The notes beneath the pieces are model-generated. The model was not told the origin of the DNA and made no database searches. It was given only the letters and a program-made list of their open reading frames with translations. The position numbers and the translations under genes are program-made. Source: Burkholderiales bacterium (GTDB lineage Bacteria; Pseudomonadota; Gammaproteobacteria; Burkholderiales; UBA11063). From it: 64,000 bases of DNA. The stretch is taken from NCBI GenBank assembly GCA_020697255.1, contig JAJFBE010000004.1:168662-232661 (forward strand), given 5' to 3'. Positions 34,121 through 44,409 of this stretch are shown one piece after another. Within the stretch, counting starts at the first letter, position 1. The number at the start of each line of letters is the position of its first letter.

Positions 34121-36565
34121 CTATTTCCAAGTAGGGTGAGCGTTTTTAGGACCTAACTCAAACGGGCCAAACTCATCTACCTGGATTACTTCATTTACAT
34201 ACTTAGCTGATTGTTGTAACTGCGCTAATTCATCTGATGTAATTATACCATTAGCTAAGGCCTCAGGAGCTATCTTGAAGATATTACCCTTAGTCAGGCG
34301 TTTTTCTTTTACTGCCTGACGGATTTTGCTTTTTATTGGTGCTGTTGCTAAAACTGCTCTAAAAGTAACCTCCATACGCCCAGCCACATCGGAGTAATCT
34401 TCTGGTATATAGCACATTGCCTTAAATTCCTCGCGAAGTGGAGAATCATTCAATAAACCATCCGCCATTTTAAACTCTAATTTATCCGTAGGTTTTTTAT
34501 ATGGCTTACCATAAGGGAATAAAATAAATTTAATTATTTTCCCAACAGCTGGCAGTGTAAAGTTATCCAATGTTTCTATCAATGCATTCTGCGCTTCAAA
34601 TAAACAATGCTGCATAACCCAGGTAACAAAATTCTCATGCGATTCCTGTTCTTTGTTATCTTTATAATATTTCAAACTGGCACAGGCCATATATAAGTAG
34701 CTCATCACATCACCAAGACGTGCAGACAAACGCTCCTTACGCTTTAATTCTCCCCCCAAGACAACTAATGCTACATCATTTGCATATGCAAAAGCAGCCG
34801 ATAACCTGGTAATTTGTTTATAATAGCGATTAAATTTAGAACCTTTATAACCTGTTGCAAATAAACCTCCGGTAAAGGCATGAAAAACTGCCCGAACTTT
34901 ATTGCTTGCCAAATACCCAATATGACCAAACATTGCCCGATCAAAAGCTTTTACATTCCCACTACTCAATGATTCATATTCCGCACGAATATACGGATGA
35001 CAACGCATTGCACCTTGACCAAAAATCATCAGATTACGTGTCATAATATTAGCACCCTCAACAGTAATTGCAACTGGAGCTGCCATATATGCACTGGCTA
35101 AATAATTATTTGGTCCCTCTATAATAGCACGACCAGCGTGGATATCCATAGCATGGTTTAGAACTACCCGCCCATTTTCGGATAAATGATATTTAGCAAT
35201 TGCTGAAGCCACTGACGGACGAACCCCGACATCAACCGCGGTAACAGTAAACTGTCTGGTTGCATTCATCATATATGCCAAACCACCCATCTGTGCTAAT
35301 GCTTCTTCTACCCCTTCAAAACTACCGATTGAAACTTTAAACTGCTCACGAACTAATGCATATGCTGAGGTTATAACTGTTGAAAATAATGCATTGGCAG
35401 TACCGCAAGCCGGCAATGAAATTGAGCGCCCAATTGATAGACATTCAACCAACATTCTCCAACCTTCACCCGCCATTTTCTGACCACCAATAATCCAGTC
35501 TATCGGAATAAATGCCTCTTTAATACGTACTGTACCATTCATAAAGGCTTGTTTTAACGGATATAATCTATTGCCAATTTCCAACCCTGGATGATCATGC
35601 GGTAACAATGCACAAGTAATACCAGTACGACCAATACCCTTTAATAAGCCATCAGGATCTTTTAACTGAAATGCCAGACCTACCAATGTTGCAACAGGAG
35701 CAAGAGTAATATAACGTTTATTAACATTGCGTAATCTTATACCCAAAACACTTTGTCCATTATATTCACCCTGGCATACAATCCCCTCATCCGGGATTGA
35801 AGTAGCATCGCTACCGGCAGTTGGCCCAGTCAGCGCGAAACATGGAATCTCACGACCATCAGCAAGGCGCGGTAAGTAATACTCTTTTTGCTCATTAGTA
35901 CCATAATGGAATAATAATTCACCGGGCCCTAACGAATTTGGAACCATCACGCATACTGCTGCAGACGGACTTCTAGTTGAAATTTTCATAACAATTTGTG
36001 AATGTGCTGCAGCAGAAAAACCGAGGCCCCCATATTGCTTTGCAATTACCAGTCCAAAAAATTTCTTTTCCCGAATAAACTCCCATGCCTTAAGAGATAA
36101 ATCACGACTTTTTTGCACAATATCCCAATCATCCAACAAGGCACATAGCTGATTAACTTCATTATCCAAAAAGCTTTGCTCTTGTTTAGTTAGTTCAAAC
36201 TTTTTTACATTATGCAATAATTCAAAATTTGGCTCACCACGAAATATCTCTTGCTCATACCACGGATCACCGGCATTAAGTGCTAATTGCTCTGTTTCTG
36301 AAATACTTGGTAATACTCCCCGGGCTTTAGTAAATATAACCCTGGTTAATATCATGCGTAGCGGGCGGATACCAAAAAATATTGCTATCACGATAGATAT
36401 TGTTAAAAATAAATAAAAGGCAAAATGACCAACATATATATCTGCCATAAAATATATTAAAGCAAAATACACAATCATAGCAACAGCCCAAGTCAGTATC
36501 CTTGGGCTAAAAAAAATAGTCACCATCGTTAATAACAAGTAACCTAGAATAAATAATCCTGTCAT
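34121..36565 (-). CDS. fadE: Acyl-CoA dehydrogenase FadE
   Basis: 814 residues, the same length as E. coli FadE, with N-terminal membrane segments, the acyl-CoA dehydrogenase core (FALTGPTAGSDATSIPD; KRYITLAPVATLVGLAFQLKDPD) and the C-terminal DUF1974-like extension of this branch. It catalyses the first oxidation of fatty acyl-CoA. It follows fadD by 21 bp in one operon; the electron-transfer partner is not in the window. Confidence 0.93.
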   Translation of the reverse strand: MTGLFILGYLLLTMVTIFFSPRILTWAVAMIVYFALIYFMADIYVGHFAFYLFLTISIVIAIFFGIRPLRMILTRVIFTKARGVLPSISETEQLALNAGDPWYEQEIFRGEPNFELLHNVKKFELTKQEQSFLDNEVNQLCALLDDWDIVQKSRDLSLKAWEFIREKKFFGLVIAKQYGGLGFSAAAHSQIVMKISTRSPSAAVCVMVPNSLGPGELLFHYGTNEQKEYYLPRLADGREIPCFALTGPTAGSDATSIPDEGIVCQGEYNGQSVLGIRLRNVNKRYITLAPVATLVGLAFQLKDPDGLLKGIGRTGITCALLPHDHPGLEIGNRLYPLKQAFMNGTVRIKEAFIPIDWIIGGQKMAGEGWRMLVECLSIGRSISLPACGTANALFSTVITSAYALVREQFKVSIGSFEGVEEALAQMGGLAYMMNATRQFTVTAVDVGVRPSVASAIAKYHLSENGRVVLNHAMDIHAGRAIIEGPNNYLASAYMAAPVAITVEGANIMTRNLMIFGQGAMRCHPYIRAEYESLSSGNVKAFDRAMFGHIGYLASNKVRAVFHAFTGGLFATGYKGSKFNRYYKQITRLSAAFAYANDVALVVLGGELKRKERLSARLGDVMSYLYMACASLKYYKDNKEQESHENFVTWVMQHCLFEAQNALIETLDNFTLPAVGKIIKFILFPYGKPYKKPTDKLEFKMADGLLNDSPLREEFKAMCYIPEDYSDVAGRMEVTFRAVLATAPIKSKIRQAVKEKRLTKGNIFKIAPEALANGIITSDELAQLQQSAKYVNEVIQVDEFGPFELGPKNAHPTWK

Positions 36566-36586
36566 TAGATTTTCCCTCTAAAAATT

Positions 36587-38269
36587 TTACTTACTTGCCT
36601 GATTTTTGGCATATTGCTGAACTAAGCTCACTTTATCTATTTTACCTACCAACGTTTTAGGTAGTTCATCTACAAAAATAAAATTGCGCGGCAATTTATA
36701 ATTGGTTAATTTCTCCCGACAGCGCTTTTTAATTTCTAATTCATCTATCTGCCAGCCCGGCTTTAACACTATATATGCAATTACAGCTTCACCATCTTTT
36801 TGGTCTTCTACCCCTATTACTGCCGCCTCTTTAATCTGCGGAAGCTCATCCAAAACTTCTTCAATTTCAGCTGGGTAAACATTAAACCCGGAAACAATAA
36901 TCATATCACTTTGCCGGCCGGTTAAAAATAATTTACCCTGTTCACTTAAATAACCCAAATCTTTAGTATTAAACCATCCGTTTTCGTCAAAAGCATCCTT
37001 ACTTGCTTCAGGATTATTCCAATACCCGCTCATTAACTGTGGTCCACGGATAAAAACCAGGCCGATTTCACGTTGTGGCATCACCTCATGGATATTATCC
37101 ATATTACGTATTTGCAGCTCAGTCGAGGGAATAGGAAAACCAACCGACCCATCAAATGTATTATCAAACACACTCATTGTTACCGCCGGAGATGCTTCTG
37201 TCATCCCATAACAATTGCTTGGGTATACCCCTGTTACCTCAAACCACCTTCTGGCTGTAGAAGAATGTGCTGGCATTCCACCTGCCACACTATACTTGAA
37301 TGCGGGAAATTTGGATTTAGCAAATTCAGGGGAATTAAGTAAATTATTGTATAAGGTATCCAAGGCATTAAAAATATAAAAATTATTATTCCTTAATGTT
37401 TTAATCAAATCCTTTGTATCCCGTGGATTTGTTACTAGAACATTACCACAACCATTAGAAAAGAATGCAAGCAAATTAGCAGTTAAGGAAAATATATGGT
37501 AAAGCGGCAACGCACCAATTAGAAGTTTCTTTTCAAAACTACCAACTTGTGGCTCAAGCCAGGCATGAACCTGGACCACATTGGCAACAATGTTTCTGTG
37601 GGTTAGTATCGCCCCTTTTGGCTTACCAGTTGTTGCACCGGTATACTGAATAAACGCTGTATCGGTGTCTAAAACTTCGGTATTTTTACTTAGTTTTTTA
37701 TCTGCACAAATTAACTTATAAAAATCATGCGCCTGATATGCATAACTAACATTTACCCGTTTTACGTACTTAATCATAAAATTAAAAAAATTTCGCTTAA
37801 ACCATGGGTATATATCGCCAACACGCGTTACAATAACCTCTTTTAAAATTCCTTTTGCATAAATATCATTTAATTTAGCTGCCATCAAATCCAGAACAAG
37901 TGCAACCTTCGCCCCAGAGTTTTGCACCACATATTCAATTTCAGATGATGTATATAATGGATTTACATTGACAACTATTGCACCTAACTTCAAAATAGCA
38001 AAAACGCTTACCGGATACTGGATAAGATTTGGCATTATTATTGCTATCCGATCTCCCTTTTTTACACCAATATCAGCAAGGGCTGCGGCTAATCTTTCTA
38101 CATATACAGAGATTTCTCCAAATGTTTTACTTACCCCATGACATTTAAATGCCATAGAATCAGTATATTTTACAAAAGCTGTATCTGCCATTGATACCAA
38201 AGTTTCACCGGTTAAATGAATTTCACCGGGAACTCCCTGAGGATAGTGTTTTAGCCAAATTTTCTCCAT
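36587..38269 (-). CDS. fadD: Long-chain fatty acid-CoA ligase FadD
   Basis: 560 residues from the ATG at 38269, matching the E. coli FadD length and start (MEKIWLKHYPQGVPGEI against MKKVWLNRYPADVPTEI). The AMP-binding motif YTGATTGKPKGAILTHRN and the late GRQSDMIIVSGFNVYPAEIEEV are present. It activates fatty acids to acyl-CoA at the inner membrane. The gene begins 7 bp after the fadA stop. Confidence 0.94.
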   Translation of the reverse strand: MEKIWLKHYPQGVPGEIHLTGETLVSMADTAFVKYTDSMAFKCHGVSKTFGEISVYVERLAAALADIGVKKGDRIAIIMPNLIQYPVSVFAILKLGAIVVNVNPLYTSSEIEYVVQNSGAKVALVLDLMAAKLNDIYAKGILKEVIVTRVGDIYPWFKRNFFNFMIKYVKRVNVSYAYQAHDFYKLICADKKLSKNTEVLDTDTAFIQYTGATTGKPKGAILTHRNIVANVVQVHAWLEPQVGSFEKKLLIGALPLYHIFSLTANLLAFFSNGCGNVLVTNPRDTKDLIKTLRNNNFYIFNALDTLYNNLLNSPEFAKSKFPAFKYSVAGGMPAHSSTARRWFEVTGVYPSNCYGMTEASPAVTMSVFDNTFDGSVGFPIPSTELQIRNMDNIHEVMPQREIGLVFIRGPQLMSGYWNNPEASKDAFDENGWFNTKDLGYLSEQGKLFLTGRQSDMIIVSGFNVYPAEIEEVLDELPQIKEAAVIGVEDQKDGEAVIAYIVLKPGWQIDELEIKKRCREKLTNYKLPRNFIFVDELPKTLVGKIDKVSLVQQYAKNQASK

Positions 38270-38276
38270 AATTTGC

Positions 38277-39464
38277 TTATACCTTCTCAAATATTCCGGC
38301 AGCACCCATTCCTGTTCCAATACACATCGTTACCATACCGTATTTCTTACCGGTACGGCGTAGGCCGTGTATTAATTTAGTTGACAAAATTGCTCCAGTT
38401 GCCCCTAACGGATGACCCATCGCAATTGCTCCGCCACAAGGGTTTACTTTGGCCTTATCCAGTTTTAAATCATGAATTACGGCAAGACTTTGTGCAGCAA
38501 ATGCCTCATTTAACTCTATCCAATCAATTTGATCAAGTGTAAGACCAGTTTGGTTTAATACCATTGGTATTGCTTTTACCGGGCCAATACCCATTATTCT
38601 TGCAGGCACACCGGCGACTGCAAAACCAAGAAATTTTGCCAGTGGAGTTAAATTATGCTTTTTTAAATATTCTTCACTAACTAAAACCAGGCACGCAGCA
38701 CCATCAGACATTTGCGAACTATTCCCGGCAGTAACACTACCCTTAGCTGCAAATGCCGGCTTTAATTTGGCTAAAGCCTCAGGAGTTGTATCTGCACGCG
38801 GTCCCTCATCATTATCTACTACGCTTTTCTTGTTCACAATCTTGCCGGATTTTTCATCTGGTAAATTATGTACTACTTCAACTGGCAATATTTCATCTTT
38901 AAAGTAACCAGCCTTAATTGCTGCAACAGCTTTTTTATGGCTGTCCAGAGCAAAAGCATCCTGATCTTCCCGGCTTACTTTCCACTCATTAGCTACATTT
39001 TCAGCAGTAATACCCATGCCATAAGCAATTGCCACATTTTCATCTTTCTTAAATGCTTCCGGGCTAACACTCCAGTCATTGCCTCCCATAGGAATCAAGC
39101 TCATACTTTCAACTCCGCCGGCTAACATTACATCTGCCTTTCCTAAGGCAATCACATTAGCTGCCATTGCGATTGAGTTTAAGCCTGAACTACAATAACG
39201 GTTTACTGTAATGCCAGGTACACTGTCTGGTAATCCGGCAAGTAAAGAAGCAATCCGGGCAACATTTTGCCCTTGCTCTGCTTCGGGAAAAGCACAACCA
39301 ATTATTACGTCAGTAATATCAGCAGGATTTACTTTTGATTCGGCCACTACGTTGGCAATCACTTTTGCTAATAATTCATCCGGACGTTGTTTGGCAAAAC
39401 CACCTTTTTTTGCTTTGCCTACTGCAGCTCTCTTAGCTGCCACTACATATACTGGTTTATTCAT
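38277..39464 (-). CDS. fadA: Acetyl-CoA acyltransferase (3-ketoacyl-CoA thiolase)
   Basis: 395 residues with the active-site Cys in NRYCSSGLNSIAMA, the His in GGAIAMGHPLGATGA and the second Cys in MVTMCIGTGMGAAG. It cleaves 3-ketoacyl-CoA in beta-oxidation. It follows the FadB-like gene by 15 bp. Confidence 0.93.
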   Translation of the reverse strand: MNKPVYVVAAKRAAVGKAKKGGFAKQRPDELLAKVIANVVAESKVNPADITDVIIGCAFPEAEQGQNVARIASLLAGLPDSVPGITVNRYCSSGLNSIAMAANVIALGKADVMLAGGVESMSLIPMGGNDWSVSPEAFKKDENVAIAYGMGITAENVANEWKVSREDQDAFALDSHKKAVAAIKAGYFKDEILPVEVVHNLPDEKSGKIVNKKSVVDNDEGPRADTTPEALAKLKPAFAAKGSVTAGNSSQMSDGAACLVLVSEEYLKKHNLTPLAKFLGFAVAGVPARIMGIGPVKAIPMVLNQTGLTLDQIDWIELNEAFAAQSLAVIHDLKLDKAKVNPCGGAIAMGHPLGATGAILSTKLIHGLRRTGKKYGMVTMCIGTGMGAAGIFEKV

Positions 39465-39479
39465 TTAACTTTCCCTTAT

Positions 39480-41840
39480 TTAGTTTCTAAGTGGCTTACC
39501 ATTTGTAAGCATGTATTCAATTCTTGCTGCTGTTTTTTCGGTAGTAGCCAATTCAATGAATTTTTCTTTCTCTGTTTTTAATACCCAATTCGCACTAACT
39601 ACAGTATCCTTTTCTACTTCACCACCACACATTACAGCTGCAATATTTTTAGCAATCAGTAAATCATGATCTGATATCTGTCCACCGGCATACATATTTG
39701 CTAGTAACCCATTTACCGTTGCAATACCCTGTTTACCAAATACTTTAAATTTTGGTGTTACCGGAGGCCTGAACCCAGATATGGCCATAAATTTGGCTTT
39801 CTCTTTGGCAATTAACAGTATTTCTTTACTATTCATGACAATCACATCAGATTCACGCAAAAAACCCATTTCTTGAGCTTCGCGCGCCGAGCCAGCTACT
39901 TGCGCCATGGCTAAATTTTTATAACGTTTCTCAAAATCTTTCCATGGGTCTATTGCTAAAGATGCCCGATAAGCCATTTCGGTAGTTCCACCCCAGCCAG
40001 GTAATAAACCAACACCGGCTTCAACTAACCCGATATATGATTCAAGTGCCGCAACTACGCCGTGACAATGTAACATAATCTCACAGCCACCACCAAAGGT
40101 AAATCCTTTTACTGCGGCAATAACCGGAATAGTGCTATAACGAATATTATGCGTAATTGTCTGATGACCGCTATCAATCACCTGTTTTACACCTTCTTCA
40201 CCATTCATCATAAAGGAAAAACCAAACTCTTCCAAGTTAGCACCGGCAGAAAATACATCTTTATACTGCCAGATCACCATTGCCACACATTTTTCTTGGG
40301 CAACTTTTAGTGCTTCATTAATTCCACCTAATACATCATTATTAATAGTACACATTTTCGTCTTAAAGGACAGGATACCCACATCATCACCAGTATGCCA
40401 TAATTTAACCCCAGGATTTTCGTATAAAACTATTTCATTGATACCCGGTTTTTCATTAATAACTAAATCCGGGAATAACTGACGTTTATATACCGGCAAT
40501 GCCTCTCTTTCAACCAGGGCATCTTTCTTGATATTAAAATGCTTATTATCAATATATACGCCGGAGTCTAATTTAGATACCCACTGCGGTAATGTTTTAC
40601 TACCTAAAGTGTGGCCAGCTTCAATTTCAGCTGCAAGCCAGGTAGCAACTTTTTTCCAGCCGGCGCTTTGCCAAATTTCAAATACACCTTCACTCCAACC
40701 AAAGCCCCAACGTAGTGCGAAATCCATATCTCTTGGTGTGTCAGCAATTTCGCCCAATAATACAGCACAGTAATGGAATATATCACGAAAACAGGCTAAT
40801 AAAAATTTAGCCTCAGGTAAATCTGATGCTTTTAAAGCTTCAAATTTTTCGGACCAGTTTTTAATCCGGAGTATCTCTAATACCTTAGGATCAGCTTTCT
40901 TATCAGCAAGACGATAAGCACCTGTTTCCAAATCAGTTACTTTTATACCGTCCTTGTCTTTTTTATATACACCCGCTTTGGTTTTTTGACCCAGGGCGCC
41001 TGTTACCATTAATTTTTCCATCCACACTGGCAATTTATAACATGCTTCCCAGCCATCTTTGCAGTTATCTAGCATGGTTTTAGAAGCATGAGCAAATATA
41101 TCCAAACCTACAACATCAGCTGTCCTGAAAGTTGCACTTTTCGGACGACCCAAATTCTTACCCGTTAACTGATCAACAACTTCTAGGGGAATGTTATATT
41201 TTTCAGAATGAATACACGTTACAAGCATTGAAAATACACCTAAACGATTAGCAATAAAATTAGGCGTATCTTTAGCATGTATAACACTTTTGCCCATATT
41301 GGTCACCAGGAAGGTCTCTAATAGCGGCAATACTTTTGCATCAGTTTTTTGATGCGGGATTAGTTCAACTAACGGCATATAGCGTGGAGGATTAAAGAAA
41401 TGTATACCGCAAAACCGGCTTCTTAATTTTTCCGGTAGGCTCTTTGATAAAGTCTCTATACTTAACCCAGAGGTATTTGAGGCAATAATTGCATTATCAT
41501 TTACATGGTCTGCAATTTTGGAATATAGGGCTTCTTTCCAGTCTATACGTTCAGCAATTGCCTCGATTATCAAATCGCAGTCATCAAGCAAATCAAGGTT
41601 ATCATCATAATTACCAATAGAAATGTAATCTAAACTTTTCCCCCAAGCCAATGGTTTTGGATTTATTTTTTTTAAACCATCAACTGCTTTTTTAATTAGG
41701 TCATTGGCACCACCGGTATTTGCTTTTAAGTCAAATAACACTACCGGAATCCCGGCATTGCCAAAGTGTGCAGCTATCTGAGCGCCCATGACTCCGGCAC
41801 CCAGTACGGCTGCTTTACGAACATAAAAATTGTCATGCAT
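39480..41840 (-). CDS. 3-hydroxyacyl-CoA dehydrogenase / enoyl-CoA hydratase (FadN-type order)
   Basis: 786 residues. The NAD-binding 3-hydroxyacyl-CoA dehydrogenase domain is first (AAVLGAGVMGAQIAAHFGNAG; FFNPPRYMPLVELI), and the crotonase domain is last (AAVKGFTFGGGCEIMLHC; GLVEAGVGLLPGWGGTTE). This is the reverse of E. coli FadB and the order of FadN-like proteins of similar length. It performs the hydration and second oxidation of beta-oxidation. It is the first gene of the operon; AAGAGG precedes the ATG. Confidence 0.92.
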   Translation of the reverse strand: MHDNFYVRKAAVLGAGVMGAQIAAHFGNAGIPVVLFDLKANTGGANDLIKKAVDGLKKINPKPLAWGKSLDYISIGNYDDNLDLLDDCDLIIEAIAERIDWKEALYSKIADHVNDNAIIASNTSGLSIETLSKSLPEKLRSRFCGIHFFNPPRYMPLVELIPHQKTDAKVLPLLETFLVTNMGKSVIHAKDTPNFIANRLGVFSMLVTCIHSEKYNIPLEVVDQLTGKNLGRPKSATFRTADVVGLDIFAHASKTMLDNCKDGWEACYKLPVWMEKLMVTGALGQKTKAGVYKKDKDGIKVTDLETGAYRLADKKADPKVLEILRIKNWSEKFEALKASDLPEAKFLLACFRDIFHYCAVLLGEIADTPRDMDFALRWGFGWSEGVFEIWQSAGWKKVATWLAAEIEAGHTLGSKTLPQWVSKLDSGVYIDNKHFNIKKDALVEREALPVYKRQLFPDLVINEKPGINEIVLYENPGVKLWHTGDDVGILSFKTKMCTINNDVLGGINEALKVAQEKCVAMVIWQYKDVFSAGANLEEFGFSFMMNGEEGVKQVIDSGHQTITHNIRYSTIPVIAAVKGFTFGGGCEIMLHCHGVVAALESYIGLVEAGVGLLPGWGGTTEMAYRASLAIDPWKDFEKRYKNLAMAQVAGSAREAQEMGFLRESDVIVMNSKEILLIAKEKAKFMAISGFRPPVTPKFKVFGKQGIATVNGLLANMYAGGQISDHDLLIAKNIAAVMCGGEVEKDTVVSANWVLKTEKEKFIELATTEKTAARIEYMLTNGKPLRN

Positions 41841-41910
41841 ATAAAATTTGCCTCTTAAGATTAATTAAAAACTGTGTGATTGTACGAGTATGAAGGTAAA
41901 AATACTTCGT

Positions 41911-41934
41911 GCACCGCAGCATGAGCTGCGGTGC
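41911..41934 (-). terminator. Terminator-like hairpin after yidC
   Basis: Arms GCACCGCAGC and GCTGCGGTGC around a 4-nt loop; in the minus direction ACGAAGTATTTTTACC follows. It lies between the yidC stop and the start of the fad operon, 19 bp after yidC. Confidence 0.7.
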
Positions 41935-41952
41935 TAGTAATTACTGAATATC

Positions 41953-43596
41953 CTACTTTTTCTTTTGTGGGATACGGTCTTTGCGGCGTAAGGTAACATG
42001 GTTATTTACATACCATTGTTGCGCCATTGATAATACATTATTGACCAGCCAGTATAATACCAACCCGGCCGGGAAGAAAAAGAACATTACGCTAAAGGCT
42101 ACCGGCATAATTTTCATCATTTTAGCCTGAACCGGGTCACTTGGCGGCGGATTTAAAAATGTCTGTAAAAACATGGTAATAGCCAAAATAACCGGAAGAA
42201 TATAATATGGATCCGGCAGGCTTAAATCATGCACCCATAAAAATGGTGCCTGACGCAGTTCAACTGAAGATAATAACGCCCAGTATAAGCCAATAAATAC
42301 CGGGATTTGCATAAGCATTGGCAAACATCCGCCGATCGGGTTAACCTTCTCACTCCGATATAAGCCCATGATTGCTTGCTGTAACTTTACCTTATCATCT
42401 TTATGTTGTGCTTTTAAAGCTTCCATTTTTGGCCCCAGAGCTTTCATTTTAGCCATAGAAATATAACTAGCCCGGGTCAATGGATACAACACAGTTTTAA
42501 CTACTAAAGTTAGCAATATGATTGCTATACCCCAGTTATGGACCAAATCAAATATTTTTACAAGCAACCAAAATAACGGAGTTGAGAAAATATATACCCA
42601 TCCGTAGTCTTTGGTCAGCTCCATATTCGGTGCTGTTTTGGTTAAAATTTTATAATCTTCAGGGCCTACAAATAGCGGCACACCAACCGTATAACTTGAA
42701 TTAGCCTTAATTACCGGCAGATCTGTTAACACACCAGATGAGGCCAGGTTACCAACCGGTTTAAAGTTTAACCGGCAATTTACCCCATTAGCGCACACCT
42801 GAGCTTGGTTGTATGGGTTTAATAGCCACAATGCAGTAAAATAGTGTTGAATAAATCCCACCCAACCATTATTAGTTGCTTCCGGGTAACTAACATCATT
42901 CTTGGCTAAATTACTAAATTTAATTGTATTAAATTTAGCATCGCTCGTATAGTAAGCAGGTCCGGTAAATGTGTGTACGAACTTAGTCTCACCCTCCGGT
43001 GCTTCTTCATCCCTGAGTAATCTCCAGTAAGCTGATATTCCTGATAACGAATTTGGCGTATTATTATCAATTTTGTACGCAATATTTATCACATAACTGC
43101 CACGAGTAAAGGTATAACTCTTAGTTACATTTATCCCATTTTGCGTATAATTCAAATTAACCGTTAAAGTCTTTTGATTTGGTTCTAATACGTAATTTGG
43201 CTTATCGCTGGTAAATACTGCCGTATGTGTGGGTAACGCACTTTCCCCAACCAAACCAGTTTGCGCAATAAATACCCGTTTACTATCATTAAGTAATAAT
43301 GGGTATGGCTCTTTGGGGTTGTCCTGACGACCATGGTTTAACAAATCTACATCACGTAAATCACCACCAATACTGTTTATCTTCGCCTGGAACAAATCGG
43401 TAGTGACTAAAATACTATTACCTGAATTGAGAGTGGCATTGTTATCTGCCACCTGATTGTTGCTACCATTCACAGTGTTATTTGTAGCTGTTTGAAAATT
43501 AGTAACCTGCGGTTGTTGCGGGGCGATAAATTTCTCCCACACTAACATTAAACCTAAAGATAGTGCAATAAATAGTATTAACCGACGTGAATCCAT
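41953..43596 (-). CDS. yidC: Membrane protein insertase YidC
   Basis: 547 residues, the gram-negative long form. An N-terminal membrane anchor (RRLILFIALSLGLMLVWEKF), a large periplasmic beta domain to about residue 330, and five conserved membrane segments (IFSTPLFWLLVKIFDLVHNWGIAI; GCLPMLMQIPVFIGLYWALL; FFFFPAGLVLYWLVNNVLSM) are present. It inserts and folds inner-membrane proteins alone or with SecYEG. Order rpmH-rnpA-yidD-yidC is the classic origin-linked cluster, but mnmE does not follow. Confidence 0.98.
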   Translation of the reverse strand: MDSRRLILFIALSLGLMLVWEKFIAPQQPQVTNFQTATNNTVNGSNNQVADNNATLNSGNSILVTTDLFQAKINSIGGDLRDVDLLNHGRQDNPKEPYPLLLNDSKRVFIAQTGLVGESALPTHTAVFTSDKPNYVLEPNQKTLTVNLNYTQNGINVTKSYTFTRGSYVINIAYKIDNNTPNSLSGISAYWRLLRDEEAPEGETKFVHTFTGPAYYTSDAKFNTIKFSNLAKNDVSYPEATNNGWVGFIQHYFTALWLLNPYNQAQVCANGVNCRLNFKPVGNLASSGVLTDLPVIKANSSYTVGVPLFVGPEDYKILTKTAPNMELTKDYGWVYIFSTPLFWLLVKIFDLVHNWGIAIILLTLVVKTVLYPLTRASYISMAKMKALGPKMEALKAQHKDDKVKLQQAIMGLYRSEKVNPIGGCLPMLMQIPVFIGLYWALLSSVELRQAPFLWVHDLSLPDPYYILPVILAITMFLQTFLNPPPSDPVQAKMMKIMPVAFSVMFFFFPAGLVLYWLVNNVLSMAQQWYVNNHVTLRRKDRIPQKKK

Positions 43597-43625
43597 ATAA
43601 AAATCCTATAATAAAAACCAGCAAG

Positions 43626-43853
43626 CTATTTTATGGGGTCGTAACCACTGCCACCACCCAAATATTTAATTGGGTGGCAGCGTAAAATACGCTTTAATGC
43701 CATAAATAAACCACGGATTATACCATATTTATTTATTGCACCAATAGCATACTCTGAACAGGTTGGGTCATAACGACAACTCTTAGGTAACAGCGGGCTT
43801 ATGCATAATTGATAAAAACGAATGGGGAGAATGAATAGTTTAGTTATCATCAT
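43626..43853 (-). CDS. yidD: Membrane protein insertion efficiency factor YidD
   Basis: 75 residues with the family signature [28 protein letters not shown]...[10 protein letters not shown], including its conserved cysteines. It helps insertase function at the inner membrane. The start overlaps the rnpA stop by 4 bp. Confidence 0.96.
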   Translation of the reverse strand: MMITKLFILPIRFYQLCISPLLPKSCRYDPTCSEYAIGAINKYGIIRGLFMALKRILRCHPIKYLGGGSGYDPIK

Positions 43854-44203
43854 TTTAGAAATATTTTAGTCAAGCGGGCAAATTCATCCTGTATTAATGA
43901 AAAGTCTTCTTGCACAAAATATTTTTGAGGCCTAATTACAATGTCATAGCTCTTCCAGTTTGCCTGGTTTAGCCTGAATAACTCACGGATAACCCGCTTC
44001 ATATAATTGCGTTTATTCGCTCGTTTATGAACCTTTTTACTTACGACCTGACCTAGGCGTGAATTGTTGAGCTCATTTGGCTTAAAATATATTTTTAGAT
44101 ATGTGCCATGACGGACTTTACGAAAAAGAAAAACGGATGAAAATTCATCCGCTTTTAATAGCCTATGTGTCCGTGCAAATTTGTAATTTTGCAAACTGAT
44201 CAA
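43850..44203 (-). CDS. rnpA: Ribonuclease P protein component
   Basis: 117 residues with [17 protein letters not shown] and the RNR motif [18 protein letters not shown]. It forms RNase P with the rnpB RNA to mature tRNA 5' ends. It starts at TTG (44203) with AAGGAA just upstream, immediately after rpmH. Confidence 0.96.
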   Translation of the reverse strand: MISLQNYKFARTHRLLKADEFSSVFLFRKVRHGTYLKIYFKPNELNNSRLGQVVSKKVHKRANKRNYMKRVIRELFRLNQANWKSYDIVIRPQKYFVQEDFSLIQDEFARLTKIFLK

Positions 44204-44208
44204 ATTCC

Positions 44209-44343
44209 TTAAACAGCCAGCCTAGCTCTACCTTGGGCACGACGCGAATTAATAATCGCACGGCCGGCTTTAGTTTTCATACGAGCACGAAAACCATGAG
44301 TACGCTTACGCTTGATCACTGAAGGTTGAAATGTACGTTTCAT
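44209..44343 (-). CDS. rpmH: 50S ribosomal protein L34
   Basis: 44 residues, [20 protein letters not shown] followed by [18 protein letters not shown] and RARLAV, an almost canonical L34. It is the first gene of the cluster. The usual dnaA and oriC are not upstream; instead a membrane-protein gene ends 66 bp away. Confidence 0.98.
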   Translation of the reverse strand: MKRTFQPSVIKRKRTHGFRARMKTKAGRAIINSRRAQGRARLAV

Positions 44344-44378
44344 TTTATTTTGTCCTTATATCATTACTTGAGCTAAGT

Positions 44379-44387
44379 ATTATAGCA
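44379..44387 (-). promoter_or_regulatory. Extended -10 promoter for rpmH
   Basis: On the minus strand TGCTATAAT forms an extended -10, 35 bp upstream of the rpmH start codon. A GTGAAA sits about where the -35 would lie. Confidence 0.6.
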
Positions 44388-44409
44388 CATATGAAATTTA
44401 TTTTCACGA

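Noticed and set aside
44344..44409. Replication origin and dnaA next to rpmH
   Set aside because: No dnaA gene and no cluster of DnaA boxes were seen; a membrane-protein gene ends there instead.
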